From: Luscinia megarhynchos
Lineage: Eukaryota > Chordata > Aves > Passeriformes > Turdidae
Assembly (NCBI GenBank): GCA_034336665.1
Contig: CM067566.1
Location: 27,744,330 to 27,808,329, forward strand
DNA length: 64,000 nt
Direction: 5' to 3'
The first letter of the stretch is position 1. Every line of letters starts with the position of its first letter. The translations under genes were made by a program, and so were the position numbers. Of this stretch, positions 1 to 11,870 are shown one piece after another. The notes under the pieces are model-generated. The model saw only the letters and a list, made by a program, of their open reading frames with translations, did no database searches and was not told the origin of the DNA.

Positions 1-3000
1 CTGATCCACAGAGTAGATAGCCAGATAATGCTGGGAGAAAACAACCTGGCTTTTCTTCCTTCTCCCTCTCTTTCCCTATTTCCAGCAAATATTAAATTGC
101 AGTGGTAATTAGAAGGATGCAGTGATGAGAATAAGGAGGGCATCAATAATGGCAGCAAGTTTTTCAAAGGTGGTTTCCATCCAGGACTGTACTGGGAGAG
201 TGCAGTATCCTTAATTTTGTTAGGGGATAAGGGCGTGTGCACATTTCTTTTGATAAATATGAACAAAGACATATCTGCAACACAAGCACCAATTGGGTTG
301 GGAGGGTACAACCATATGTTATGTACCAGTGCAACCACGTTGTATACATCTCAGCTTATGCTGAACTAGATATTTCTTAGTTTTTCTTTCTTAACTCAAC
401 AAAAGCCAAAACCCTTCAACATTTAAATTAAAACCAGAGGATTTGGTGGTTTCTACATTAATCTGACCACAGAATATATAAAGAAAAAAAAATGCAAGTA
501 ATATCTCCATGAGATGAAATGAAATATCTGATGTGTAACTGCTGATGACTAGGAGTTAAGTTTAACATTTCTGCACACTATTTAGCTAGGAACAGCAGTG
601 ATAATTAGGGGAGATTTCTTATGGTATTTTCTCTTAGTTTCTCAGTGCCTAAAAAGCTTTGAGCTCTCACAGAATACTCTCAGTAGCTTTCACTCTCCTT
701 CTGCTCTCCAAGGCAAGTATTCCTAAACTGGCAGCAAAGCCAAAATTTAAAGACAAAACAGATTTATGCAACTCTGAATACATCTCACTAATCTGAGAAA
801 CTGACCTCAAAGAGAAAGGAGTTTGAAGAAAGATCTGGGCCTAAACAACTTGGATTTGGAAAACAAAGAAGACTAAGCAACCAACATGCATTGGGATTAT
901 TAGGGGAAAAAAAAGGGAAAAAAGAACTCACAGATCACAATTTTCATGCACACTTTTCTAGAATGGAAATTCGTTTCACCCCAATTTTATTTTTAAAAGC
1001 TTCCTTATTAGTTGTTTTTAACATCTAATACCATGAAAAAACTAGAGAGAGAGACATGCTTTTGATTCTGTTCCTATAAAATTTTATGTCCTGGCAAGAC
1101 TTCCATTTTTTCAAAAATGCCTGTAAGCCAAGACTATCAGTTATTCACAGAGCCTTTCATGCAGCACTTGCTGTCCAGTGTCTACATGATCTTGTGGTCT
1201 ATTTAGTCTGGTCTAAGGCCATAGTTCTTAGGTCTGCATTGGTGAGTAGTGTCCAATGAAAGAAAACCTGTAGAGGTAAGCAGCTGAGGAAGTGAGATCT
1301 ACATTATATGCATTTCAGAGGCTGTGTTTTTTTAGCTAGTGGGGTGCCCTGGGCTGGATGTATTAGATGTGCTCCATGTGATGCAGTTTATTTTTATCCA
1401 CCTGCTCCTAGAGCCTGCTATTAAAATATAGTAAATAGGAATGACTAGGAGATTTGCCTCAAAAAATGCTTTGGATTTGTACTAATCTACTAATATAGAT
1501 ACATTAGGAACCTGGAAAAAGAGGAAATCTCAGTAAGGGAGTTCTGCAACAACCCTTCTCAAGGGATGCTTTAGTTAGTTTTACTGGTTTTGTCAAGGGA
1601 AGGTGGGAACTTAGCCTTTATTGATCTTGATTAGACATTAGAGTGATTTGCTAATCTTTCTTCAAAGATTAGCATTAAAGATTTTATTGAATTCATTATA
1701 ATTACCACTATGATATTTTTTTACTAAAACTGCATTGCTGATTCTGAGTAGAAAACAAGATCACATACAGCTTTCATCTTGAAGGGTTTCCACTTCCCTT
1801 TTTGCAGAATAAATATTCTATTCAGCCCTTGCTGATGCTTTCTTCCTCTTTCCATTCTTGATATTTTCATTGGCAGTATTTAGTTCTTGCATGGTATTCT
1901 AAAAAAGAGAACATTTCTCCAAATTTAGCTTAGTAAGACATTTTTTCCCTCTCTCTCACATTCCCTACTTTTCTTAGTCTGACTATCATGATTGTTCTGA
2001 ACTTCCCAGCTGCTAGTCCTTCTAGAAGTGGCAGAACTGACAATTATAAAGACTGTTTTCACATCTGTTTTCAAGACTACATGTTTAACTTGAGTAAAAC
2101 CATGATAAGCACAACAGTAGGCTTTAAGTGCTTGTAATATTTGAGAAACAATGATTTTTTTCCTCAGAGAGAAGAAATCTCATATTACAAGGGACAAAAG
2201 AAACAAAACCCCCCAGGGTAAATAATAGCATTATGTGTAGTTTTTTCTCATCATAAGAGTGAGAGTAAAGGAAACTTAAGATAAATACTCCATTATTTAT
2301 AAAAGCAACTCCAATTAGAGTTTCTGTATAAACAAATTTTAAAGTTGCAAGGAACCTCCCCACTGAACTAATTAGATAACTGTGGAATTTTTTCCTTTGG
2401 AACAAAAGTTTATGCTGATAAACCAATCCAAAGTGAACCTCAACATATAGCAGAAATCAGCATTGCTTGTAAAACTATTTTTAAAAAAATCATTACTTGA
2501 TTTACTAATTCGATTTTTATAAATGTCAAAGGAACAGGGCAACTGCATCCTGTTATAAAAGTGGGCAAAAAAGGAAAAAGTATATTTTTTAAGTCACTTG
2601 AGAGAAGGTGGTAATGAACAGATACCTGACAAACTATACATAGCAAATATTTGTGGGCAAGATCAAAGAGTAGTAACATATAAGGGAAAAAGATACCAGC
2701 TATGTCTCTTCAAAAAGAGGTGAGGTAAAAATAAAAGGAAGCTGAAAAAAGGAGTATATGTTCTGTTAAGATCTGAGGACTCAAGCAGTTTTGTTCACCT
2801 AAAACTGATTGGTAACAGACCTGAAGATTCAGCAGATGACATATTCAGAATAAAAAACAGGAACTGTTTTATCCTGCCTCCCATGACAAACTGATATTTA
2901 AAGGTAACATAAGGTAAAAGAGATATACATAGCCAAGTGAACAATTTTGGAGAGCCTTATTTTGTCATTTGACTAATCAAACAAGAAAAATGCAAAATTA

Positions 3001-6000
3001 TCAATACTTGATATGAGTCCAACTTCCATGTCCTTTACTCCATACTAGATTTGTAAGATTAGTTTACATACTGGAGAAAGTAGAGAATAAAACCAGCTTT
3101 TCTGAGGGAGAGGCAGGCATCTAGAATGCTTCCAAGGTATCACAGAAATTTTTTAAACAAAACTTCTAGGTGTTCAAAGTGATAAATATATCAAGGATAG
3201 GTACTCTTTTACATGGAGTTTCCATTTCAAGTTGTTTCCTCTTTCCTTATGTTCCTCTATCCATACTATGTTTAGTAACATAGACATACAAATATATATC
3301 AGGATAAGGTTTATAAAACACTGTCATATCCACAATGCTTTTTTTTTTTTTTTGTAGTTTCTTTTGTCTTTAATATATCAAATTTTGCATTGGAAAGGGA
3401 CAGTATTTTTACAGTATGTCTAACCAGGATCAATGTTTTAATTGTCTTGGCTAGGCTCCCAGGCATCCTATTTTCAGTGAACTCACCCTTTCAATTATGT
3501 GCCAGCTTAGTTTTAAAGACGATATTATGGTAAATTCTCAGTTACTTGGTTTTCTCTGTGTGCTAAGGAGACATGGTATTTATTTTCCTTCCTTACAACT
3601 CAGGATAGTAAGTATTGATTCCATGCTGGCTGTCATAATTACCTGGAGGACACCTAAAGGCAAAAGTTAAGAACTTAAAGGGCTAGCACAAAGTTATTAT
3701 GCCAATCTACGGGGGATTCAAAGCAGAGCACAAATAGAAACACTGAAAGATGCAGTTCTGCATATCTGGGTAACCCACAAAGCACATTAGTTATAATTTC
3801 TAAAGATCAAAGTGGTTTTTAAATTTTTTTTCCCATCTTGCAGTTAAAAAGGATGAGCCTTCTCACAAAACTTCTCCTTTTGGAGAGAAGGTGCTCCTGG
3901 CTCCATAGTGGCCCTTGTGGTTGAAACAGTTTGAGTAAACTGTACATTTTATCAGCCTGATAAGATGAAGACTGTTCATTTTAATCAGTACTACCCTCTT
4001 AGATATACTTCCCATATTCACCTTCTTCCTACATGAACTTCAAGGAATAAGGGAAGAAAATCCTAGTACCAAAGGACTGAAATAATAATAATCTGCAGAT
4101 TATTATGACCAAGCCTGACACAGAGTTCTGTTACTGCAGCAGGGTTCCTAATGGAGATCAACTAGAAAAAAATACTTAGGACTGCATAGGAAGACAAGTT
4201 CCTTCTGAAAAGGAGCTGTAGTGATGCAAAACAAGTTCTTCTTCAAAGTACAACTGTACCACTTGAAACATTTCAGGTCCTTATTAAGAGCCTTATAGCT
4301 AAATACCACCTATATATAATGGTTTACATTTATTTTTGTCACTGACTCAAATTTTATAATCAAATTCTCAACTCCTCCTATATTAGTAATAAATGGGGGG
4401 GGAGAGGGGAGAGGAGCTGGAGATTATGTTTTTAGATTAGGGTCATTCAGAGAAAATTTTCAAATAGGTTACAGTAATATTTTTGAGAAATAAGCATCCC
4501 AGGTAACACAAATCTTAAGACTTGTGAATCTCAGCACTTAAAGCTACATTCCTCAGTAAGAGAGAAAACCCTCATGAGTCAGAGCAGCTGTAATAAAGGA
4601 CTGTGATGCCTAGATAACTCTGTTGAGAAAGATGCAATTCCATTGGCATTTCTGAGGACATGACAGATATTATTAAAACATAGAATGAGGGATCTAGCTT
4701 TATACTGTAATTTATTTATGTCACAGTTAGAAATTAATACAGTAAGTGATTTACAGTGAATACAACTCAAGAAAATAAAAGTTTCACCAAAACACATTTC
4801 TCTTTTAAGCAGATCTATTCAGCTAAAAGCATGCATAACTGAATTTCTCCTTCCACACTTGCAGTTCAGAAATTTAACCTCATAAGCAGATGGAAGCAAT
4901 CATATATCACATGGGGTTTGAGAAAACTAGAAAAATGAGCTGGTCTGCAAGATGAAAAATCCTGAGAACAACTGAGTTATAAGCTCAGTGTTCAGGTCCA
5001 GTTTCTCAGTTCATGAGATTTTTGCTCACATTGCAATAAAGTTCTCCCATTCCAGCATAGTTCAAACTGGAATCAGCACATTTAAAGCCTATTGGAAGAT
5101 TTGAAGATTAATCCTAATGTACATAACTAAATGATCTCCCAATACCACCCTGTGAAAGATGACAATTTTTGGGGGCAGACCTTCAATCCTAAAAGTTTTC
5201 TTTCCCACCTTGAGCTCTCTTCCCCCCCCACTCCCTGTTGTTTTGGGGTTTTTAATTTTTTTTCTTTTAATTTTTTTATTTTTTATTTTTCCCAGGTACC
5301 AGTATTTATAATTCAGGTTTAGTCTCTACTTTGTAATGGAATGAGTTTGTTAATTAAATGCTTCACAACTTGCTTCATTTATCCAGCCCAAAGAAATCCT
5401 TAAGGTCTCCTACCCATCTGGAAGGTTGTTAAAGGATCCTCTGTGGATTATCTGCTTGCTGTCCAATGTGCATATCCAGGCATGTGAATCCAGAATCGAT
5501 GGAGATCTTCATTCTCCATCAGTGACTTGACTTTGTGCTGCCTGACTAACAGCCAGAAGCTGAGTCAGTGTAAAGGTTAAACAGAACAAGGGAACACTAT
5601 GGGAACAGCAAGGAAGCTTCTCAAATCTTCAGGATTAACTAATGATGGGAGAATCGGGAGAAAACATTTGCTTTTTGTAGGCTCTCCAAAGATTTATGAA
5701 GTACATTGTAGAGCATAGGGTACAGAGTCAATCCTCTCTCAGATGAATTTGAGATTATAGTTTCTTTTAAATCACTATTTTCTACCAGTTACTTTTTCCT
5801 TCAAACTTAGATGGGAGAAAGAGAGGACAAGCAAAGTCTAAACATGTCAGATCATAATCAGCAGCAACAGATACCAGACATACTTCACCTCACCATAACT
5901 TTTCATCAATCCAGCCCAGTCATGCTTCTCAATTATGGATTTATTTTAAGCTCCAAAATTCATATGGGTACACAGTGTGCAACACTCACACATCCTGAAG

Positions 6001-8303
6001 ACCGGGTCCTGTAAGTATCCAACAAACTCCACAGATGCCACAGAGCATGTTGGATTATACCCAAAAACACATTTGGATTCCCATGCTATGAATCACGCTG
6101 TGAATCAAGGCCTAGTTTGGTGTAGCACAGCTAGCTTTGTTTTACTGAAGAAATTACTGTTAATGCAGAAGAAAGTACATAAATAGGGACTGTACAGAGG
6201 CACAGGAGGTTTCCAAACAGAAGCATAAACACCACACATTGACACAGCACCTACTACCTGCTATTACTGGAAGAAAAAGTAATTCCTTTGCATTCTTAAT
6301 TCCTAAATAACTTTCTTAGAAGATCTCTTGTGCATGGTAAAATAAGGTTTAATGTAGTGTGATTCTGTGATATAAATCATAGATTGGCAATGAGGTTATG
6401 AATTGCCAATGGTAATGATGGTAATTATATGTCAGTTTGTCACATGATGCAGTTGATGTGGCTGGGTAAAAAGCAGTAGAATGAAGCTATAGATTTTGTA
6501 AAAGGTGTTTAGTCAAAGAAATACAAATTAACAATGGAAGTGTAACACATATTATGCACTTTAACATATAGCTTGCCTGTGTCATCTCTTAAAAGGTACT
6601 GTCAAGACATTTGCACAAAGCCTTCAGTATTGCTCAAAATACAAGGATAGGAATGCAATTCAGTTTAGGGAGTAAGGTACTATTAGCAGTTTGGAAGATA
6701 GGATGTAGAGAGCTCTGTGATACACAGTATTCAGGGTCATGTCTAGCTTTATAGTTTATTATATTACTGGAGCTTTTAGAGAGTTAAGAAAAATAAGCCT
6801 TTAGCCTCCTATGCTATTAGCAATGATTCAGTTCTTCTAAAGTAATTTCAAAGGAAAATCTTCACTCTTAAGTTTTATGACACTGAAAATATTTTAGAGA
6901 AGTTTTATGTATTTTAATATTTTAACTGAATTTTTCAGCAGGCATCATATTCGTGAAACACTCCTGGTTTTAGAATAGTTATCACTGGAAATATAAAAGT
7001 ACTGCACTGTCAAATTAATTCCAGATTTAAGGTAAGTCCAGGTATGCAGAAATTTACCTCCATGACCTAGGTTTTTTATTACACAAAAACAATATATGTA
7101 GCAAATCAGCATAATGTACAGAATAAATTTCCCTAACTCTGCCTCCTGAATTTGAGTTCATTGATTGATGAATTTCCTGGCAAAGAAAATAAGTTTGATG
7201 AGATTATCAGGAGTCTGTGACTCTGATTCTAAGAGAAGATTTGGTTGGTATAAGTAGACACTGCTGTATTTTAAGGGTCATGAGAGTCTGACAATGAAAT
7301 TATTTGATGAGAGTGAGGGTGCTGGAAGACAGCAGCAGAAATGACATAAGAAGGTGTCACAAGAATGAAAGTTGTAAATGATGCAAAAGTAAAACTAAGT
7401 GAGCTGTTGCTAGCAGTGTTTGTTCCTGAGGTGAATGCAAGAGTTTTACAGAAAACATTGCAGGCTAAAAAGGTCTCTTTTACTAAATATAAGCATTTCC
7501 TCTCTCTTGGATTTCCCCTGTTAGGCAATGGCACTTAACTCAAGGAACAGGAGCCAAAGACACAAATTTTAAGGCAACAAAAACCTAATGAGGAAATACT
7601 TTGTTACAGGCTTGTTTCTTCAATGAAGCAGCCTCTGAGCCAACTACAAATACATATTAAGATTGGTACCAATTAGTATTAACTATTTAGTAGTAGCTGC
7701 AATGTAGGTTATTGGTATTGAATTAGACTATTTTTCAAAATGTTCATAAAAATTCAATATGAATAATATTCACATCAAATCTTTTTTGTAAATAAACACA
7801 GAATGGCATATTTTAATATTTTTTGCATTAAGTTCCTATGTTGAATGAGAAAATGTCTTGATGCATTGCCATCTTCAGAGCCACCATAAAATTAGGATGA
7901 CATTTTGTGATTTTATCCAGTGTAACTGAACCCCTGAGTTGCAGTATCCCCCATGATAAGATTTTAATGTTGAAACGAAGTTTCTACGAGGCATGCACAG
8001 TTGCAATGAAATAACTCTAAACATACAAGCCAAAAAAGCACACACAAAACCATTCCCCCATCCCTCCTCAAACACATCTATTCTAAGAAGAGCATAATGT
8101 TAAATATCCACCCTTTAACTATGCCAGTGTGGTTTTGTGGTTTAATATACTATAGTATGTGAAAGGTGAAATAGAGCTATAGCAAATATTTGTCTGCATG
8201 CCCACAAAAAGTTAAATATACCTAAATATAACAGCCTCACTAAATCATTCCAAAGCCCATCATCAAAAAATACTGGAGGATGAGCTCACTCACAAGTGAA
8301 CTT
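1..8303. other. AT-rich non-coding stretch, no gene seen
   Basis: No open frame here exceeds about 100 codons and none resembles a known protein. Contents are simple: poly-T near 3341-3354, an eight-G run at 4396-4403 followed by a purine-rich stretch, and a T-rich low-complexity patch at about 5215-5293. I recognise no interspersed repeat. It reads as intergenic or intronic vertebrate DNA. Confidence 0.6.
5215..5293. repeat. T-rich low-complexity tract
   Basis: A run of C's is followed by alternating T blocks broken by single G, A or C bases, ending just before a CCCAGG. It may be the decayed poly-T (minus-strand poly-A) of an old retroposed sequence, but no element body is recognisable beside it. 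Confidence 0.6.
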
Positions 8304-8304
8304 T

Positions 8305-8320
8305 TATATATATATATATA
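8305..8320. repeat. (TA)n microsatellite
   Basis: About eight TA units followed by a short TG-rich tail. It is a simple repeat, likely polymorphic in length. Confidence 0.9.
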
Positions 8321-8329
8321 CATGTGTGT

Positions 8330-9149
8330 TGGTTTGCCTTCTCCCCCTCCTCCCTTGGACTATGGAAGTCCAAAAAGCTCATGTACACACAACATCTGGG
8401 CAATGCCCACACTCAATATGAAGTAGCACAGACATCTGTGACTAATATCCAGATCATTCCATTTGTTGGACTCAAGACAATAAAAACGGTGGATAAGGTT
8501 TGAGGAATTTTTTTGAGGATTTGTGGGTGGCCAGCCAGTATGACTAAGATGCAGGCACTTTCTAACTGCTTCAAACAGACTTCAGTCTGACTGGTCAGTG
8601 TCCCACATGGTCAGTATGGAAAAAGTGGGAATCAGTAAAAAAAACTCCCATCCCACTGGATTTTAAGTATTTCCCTGCATAGCTTATTCTTGATAACCCT
8701 TCCCCTCAAAGTCATACAGCCAAAATAGAGGAGTCAGGAACTACTTTGGTACATTGTGGTCACAAGTTTGTTAGCAAATTGAAGGGAATTCAGACAAAAA
8801 AAAAGTCAAGAGTTGCAAAGGAGTCTGGAAATGTCAAGAGAAGGATTGAGATAAGTATGTATTTTTGCCATTTGAGAAATATATGAATAATGTAGAGTTC
8901 TAAAAAGATTATCTACAAAAACTAAGAAAGCATAATATGAGGGAACAATTGCAAAATTATTTAATTATAATGCAGCCTCAATAAAAGGAGCATTTAGGGA
9001 AAAACAATAAATCCCTATTTCCATCAAACTGTAGGGTAAAATAAACTTCTGTTCCAATATCTTGCAAAGTGATTTATGTAACTGGTTTGCATGTGTGAAT
9101 CTGTTCTTTCTGCTGACTGCAAAAAACCCAGAGATGTAGTTAAGTCAAA
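8330..9149. other. Unassigned non-coding stretch
   Basis: No credible ORF. A small perfect hairpin (CAGACT-TC-AGTCTG) sits at about 8575-8589. The part from about 8326 to 8640 is less AT-rich than its surroundings and could be an old repeat, but I cannot assign it. Confidence 0.5.
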
Positions 9150-9362
9150 CAGCAAAATGAGGGAAAGTGTTACCTATAAGGGTGGTGAGGCAATGGAACA
9201 AGTTGTCCAGATGTGTTGTGGATGCCCCATCCCTGACAGAGTTCAAAGCCAGGTTGGATGGGGCAGTGAGTAACCTGGTCTAGAGGAAGGTGTCCCTACC
9301 TGTGGCAAGAACTTTGAAACATCTTTAAGGTCAGTTCCAACCCAAACTATTCCATGATTAAT
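9150..9362 (+). mobile_element. CR1 LINE fragment, 3' end
   Basis: This matches the typical avian CR1 3' region: a GTGGTGAGGCAATGGAACA block, then TTGTGGATGCCCCATCCCTG, then the GGTTGGATGGGGC and GGTCTAGAGGAAGGTGTCC blocks, ending in TTCCAACCCAAACTATTCCATGATTA-like sequence. In CR1 this region is the end of ORF2 and the 3' UTR, finishing in short tandem octamers. Only about 210 bp remain, so it is a 5'-truncated copy, as usual for CR1. The terminal octamer repeat has decayed into ATTAATAAG. It is not coding and cannot move by itself. Confidence 0.9.
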
Positions 9363-10969
9363 AAGCCATTATTAATTTATTAAGGCAGATGAGGATCTCA
9401 AGAAAGATAGAATCCAGGAATAGACTCCTAAACTATATAATAAAAGCCTCACAACAACAAAATACTAAAGAATCATGCTGAACCTGTATGATGTGTCTCA
9501 CTCAACAGTGTTGTAATGATGCAGTTTGCATTTGAAGTTATCTTGAGATCAGTGGTAAGTGATGTGTACTGTGATGCCCTGCCACTACATCTCACAGGAA
9601 AATCAGTGTGAATATATTTCAGTTATTTGAAATCTTCATAAGGACATGAATAGTCAGGTATGTGCAACCCAGATTACTCTCAGTTCAGATATCACACATG
9701 CTTTTATCAATTTACACTTCCATTCTGTTTTTGAAAGTGCAGGAAATGAAGCATATGAAATTGGTAGGTTCTTATGCTTGTGTATTGTCCAGCTGTCATT
9801 CAATAGTTCTTCAATCCCTGTAGAGTGGATTGATCTATGTACAAGAGAAGTCTCTCCTCTTTCCAAGTCATAATTGGATTCCACCTGCCTTTTTATATGT
9901 TAATTTACAGTCAAGACAAGACTATGAGGGGTACTTGCTCTAAAAGCAAATATTAGACTTTAGATTATACTGACACTGGAGTTTGTAACTTTAACTGCAG
10001 ATAAACTTCAACAGAGACTAAGAACATTCAGATTCAGTAAGCTTCTGAAATGAAACAGAACCAAAATAGACTTGAGAGAGCTGCTAAAAGGATGGGGTCA
10101 TAACCAGGATATAATTTATTGCCAAATCAAAAGCATTGATTTCAACAAGAATGAGAATCCAGACATAAAATATTCCCACAATCCACCTACATTAAGAAGA
10201 TTTTGCTGTGAGACAAACTGCAGGTTGAGGTTTGGGCAGATATGACCAATTTAGGCAAAGGAAGAAAAGATGAAGACGGTTTCTGCTGACTCTGAAAAAG
10301 AAATATTGACTAAGAGCCAAGACTTCCCTGCAATTCAAGAATCTGTACCATAGAGCTTCAAGTGGACATGACTACCCACCTCACCAGATGTGTCAGTTGG
10401 TAGCTATTTATCTTTTGATATAACAGATTTTATTATAAGTAAGTGGTCTTATGCTAAGTTAATTCCTTTCATTTATTTTTCTGCATTATACTCTGAAAAG
10501 TACCACAGCAGATTCCACATGGTATAAGTGGTACAAAGACAGCTAGATTGTAGGATTTATACAGAATCACAATCTCCTTCTGTGCTCTATGTTCCCTGCC
10601 TGAACCTAAGCAACAGTATTAAATGCTCTTATCTGTCCTTACCTGCTTTCCTGTTTTTCCTTCTATGGCAACTCTTTGCTGCTCTTCTAGTTTCTCAAAC
10701 TGACCAGCTTCATGTAATAATTTCCTACCACATGGTACACCCTAACCAGCCTTTTGTCTTTATCACCAAGCAGATCACTTCCCTGGCACTACCTTTTTGT
10801 TTCATCTACTCAAACTTGAAACAACAATATCCTCTTTGGGTAGAATGCAAACCAATTTTATGAAGTGGAGCTGTGTTACATTAATTCTTATAATGCATGA
10901 AAGTGTGTCATAGAATTTCTCTAATCAGTATTTTCTCTGTGTGTTTTAATTGCAACATTTCAGTGGCAA
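9363..10969. other. Non-coding stretch, no gene seen
   Basis: A 111-codon open frame (10528-10863, +) is the longest here. It has hydrophobic stretches but no recognisable family and runs through AT-rich sequence. A pair of overlapping frames on opposite strands at 9646-9884 also looks like chance. Nothing else identified. Confidence 0.55.
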
Positions 10970-11465
10970 GAGATCCACAAGCACAGAACTACAAGTCAGT
11001 CAGTCTCATGTCTATGCCTGGCAAGATCATGGATCAGACACTCCCGGAAACTATTGTAAAGCACATGGAAAATAAAGATGTGATGGGTGATAGCAAACAT
11101 GGCTTCTCTAAAAACAAAATTGATGGCCTTCTATGACTGACACAGTGGTAGTGGATGGGGGAAGAGTGACTGACATCTACCTGTACTTGTGCAAAGGATT
11201 TTACACTGTCCCACATGACATCCTTGTCTCTAAACTGGAAAGTTACGGATTTGATGGACAGACCACACTGTGGACAAAGAACTTTCTGGATGGCTGCACT
11301 CAGGGCTGTGGCTGGCAGCAGGATGCCCACAGGAGAGCAGTGATGAGTGCTGTTCCTCAGGGGTAGGTGTTGGAACCAGCGCTGTTTATCTCTTTGTTGG
11401 ACACATGAAAGGAATTGAGTGCACCCTCAGCAAGCCTGAGCATGGCACCAAGCTGTATCAACATT
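10970..11465 (+). mobile_element. CR1 LINE fragment, reverse-transcriptase region
   Basis: Translation in pieces gives the central part of a CR1 ORF2 reverse transcriptase. In order: the segment around SLMSMPGKIMDQ (CR1 LTSVPGKIMEQ type), HMENKDV and KHGFSKNK, the VTDIYLYLCKGF block, TVPHDILVSKLESYGFDG, then VPQG and a VLEPALFI remnant. Known role of the family: ORF2 encodes the endonuclease/reverse transcriptase for target-primed retrotransposition. This copy is truncated at both ends and has neither the endonuclease part nor the CR1 3' end. A decayed ERVL-like LTR follows after about 85 bp. The divergence suggests an old insertion. Confidence 0.9.
10970..11465 (+). pseudogene. Broken CR1 ORF2 reverse transcriptase
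   Basis: The reading frame is interrupted several times. It starts in one frame (to about 11115), passes through a second for only a few codons (AFYD), and continues in a third from 11133. It then hits TAG at 11364-11366, where the family has the serine of PQGS. A further shift lies between the VLEPALFI remnant and the ECTLSKP segment. The active-site motif, F(A/V)DDTKL in intact CR1, reads PEHGTKL, so both catalytic aspartates are gone. It cannot make an active enzyme. Confidence 0.85.
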
Positions 11466-11550
11466 ATCACTCCATGTTGCCACAACTTCTTGTATTCCTA
11501 ACATGGGAAAGGATCCTCCACAACCATGTGGATAACACACCAATACACCA

Positions 11551-11870
11551 AAGTTTTGGCAGTGGCTGGGCAGTGCTTACACAGCACTGAGGTTTTCTCC
11601 CCCCGACTCTGCCTCCCTCCGAGAGCAGAGCTGAGGTTTACAAGAAGCTGGGAGGAGACAGCTGAGTCATACTGGCCAAAGGGATATTCCACACCATATG
11701 ACATCATGCTGAAAAGTAAAACTCAGGGAAAGAAGGAGGAAGGGGGACATGGTTGTGGTATGTGTCGTCCAAAGCAGATGTTATACTTTTTGAAGCCCGT
11801 GCTTTAAAGGAAGTGGCTAAACCTCTGCTTGCTGATGGGAAATAATGGATAAATTCCTTATTTTTCTTTA
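11551..11870 (+). mobile_element. Decayed ERVL-like LTR fragment
   Basis: The central part matches the LTR at 58865-59342: both carry ACTGGCCAAAGGGATATTCC or near variants, then a CATATGACATCATGCT-like block, then GAAGAAGGAGGAA-type purine sequence and GATGGGAA near the end. Upstream, GCAGTGCTTACACAGCACTGAG and GAAGCTGGGAGGAGACAGCTGA blocks also fit this avian LTR family as I know it. The 5' end is missing and the 3' part stops after a CCTTATTTTTCTTT block, so R/U5 is absent. The TATA position reads GAAAAGTAAAAC and is destroyed. No internal retroviral sequence lies beside it. Confidence 0.8.

Noticed and set aside
8326..8480. Possible LTR start (TGTGTTGGTTTG) with AATAAA near 8470
   Set aside because: No TATA box, no recognisable LTR blocks and no end pairing were found; the match is too short.
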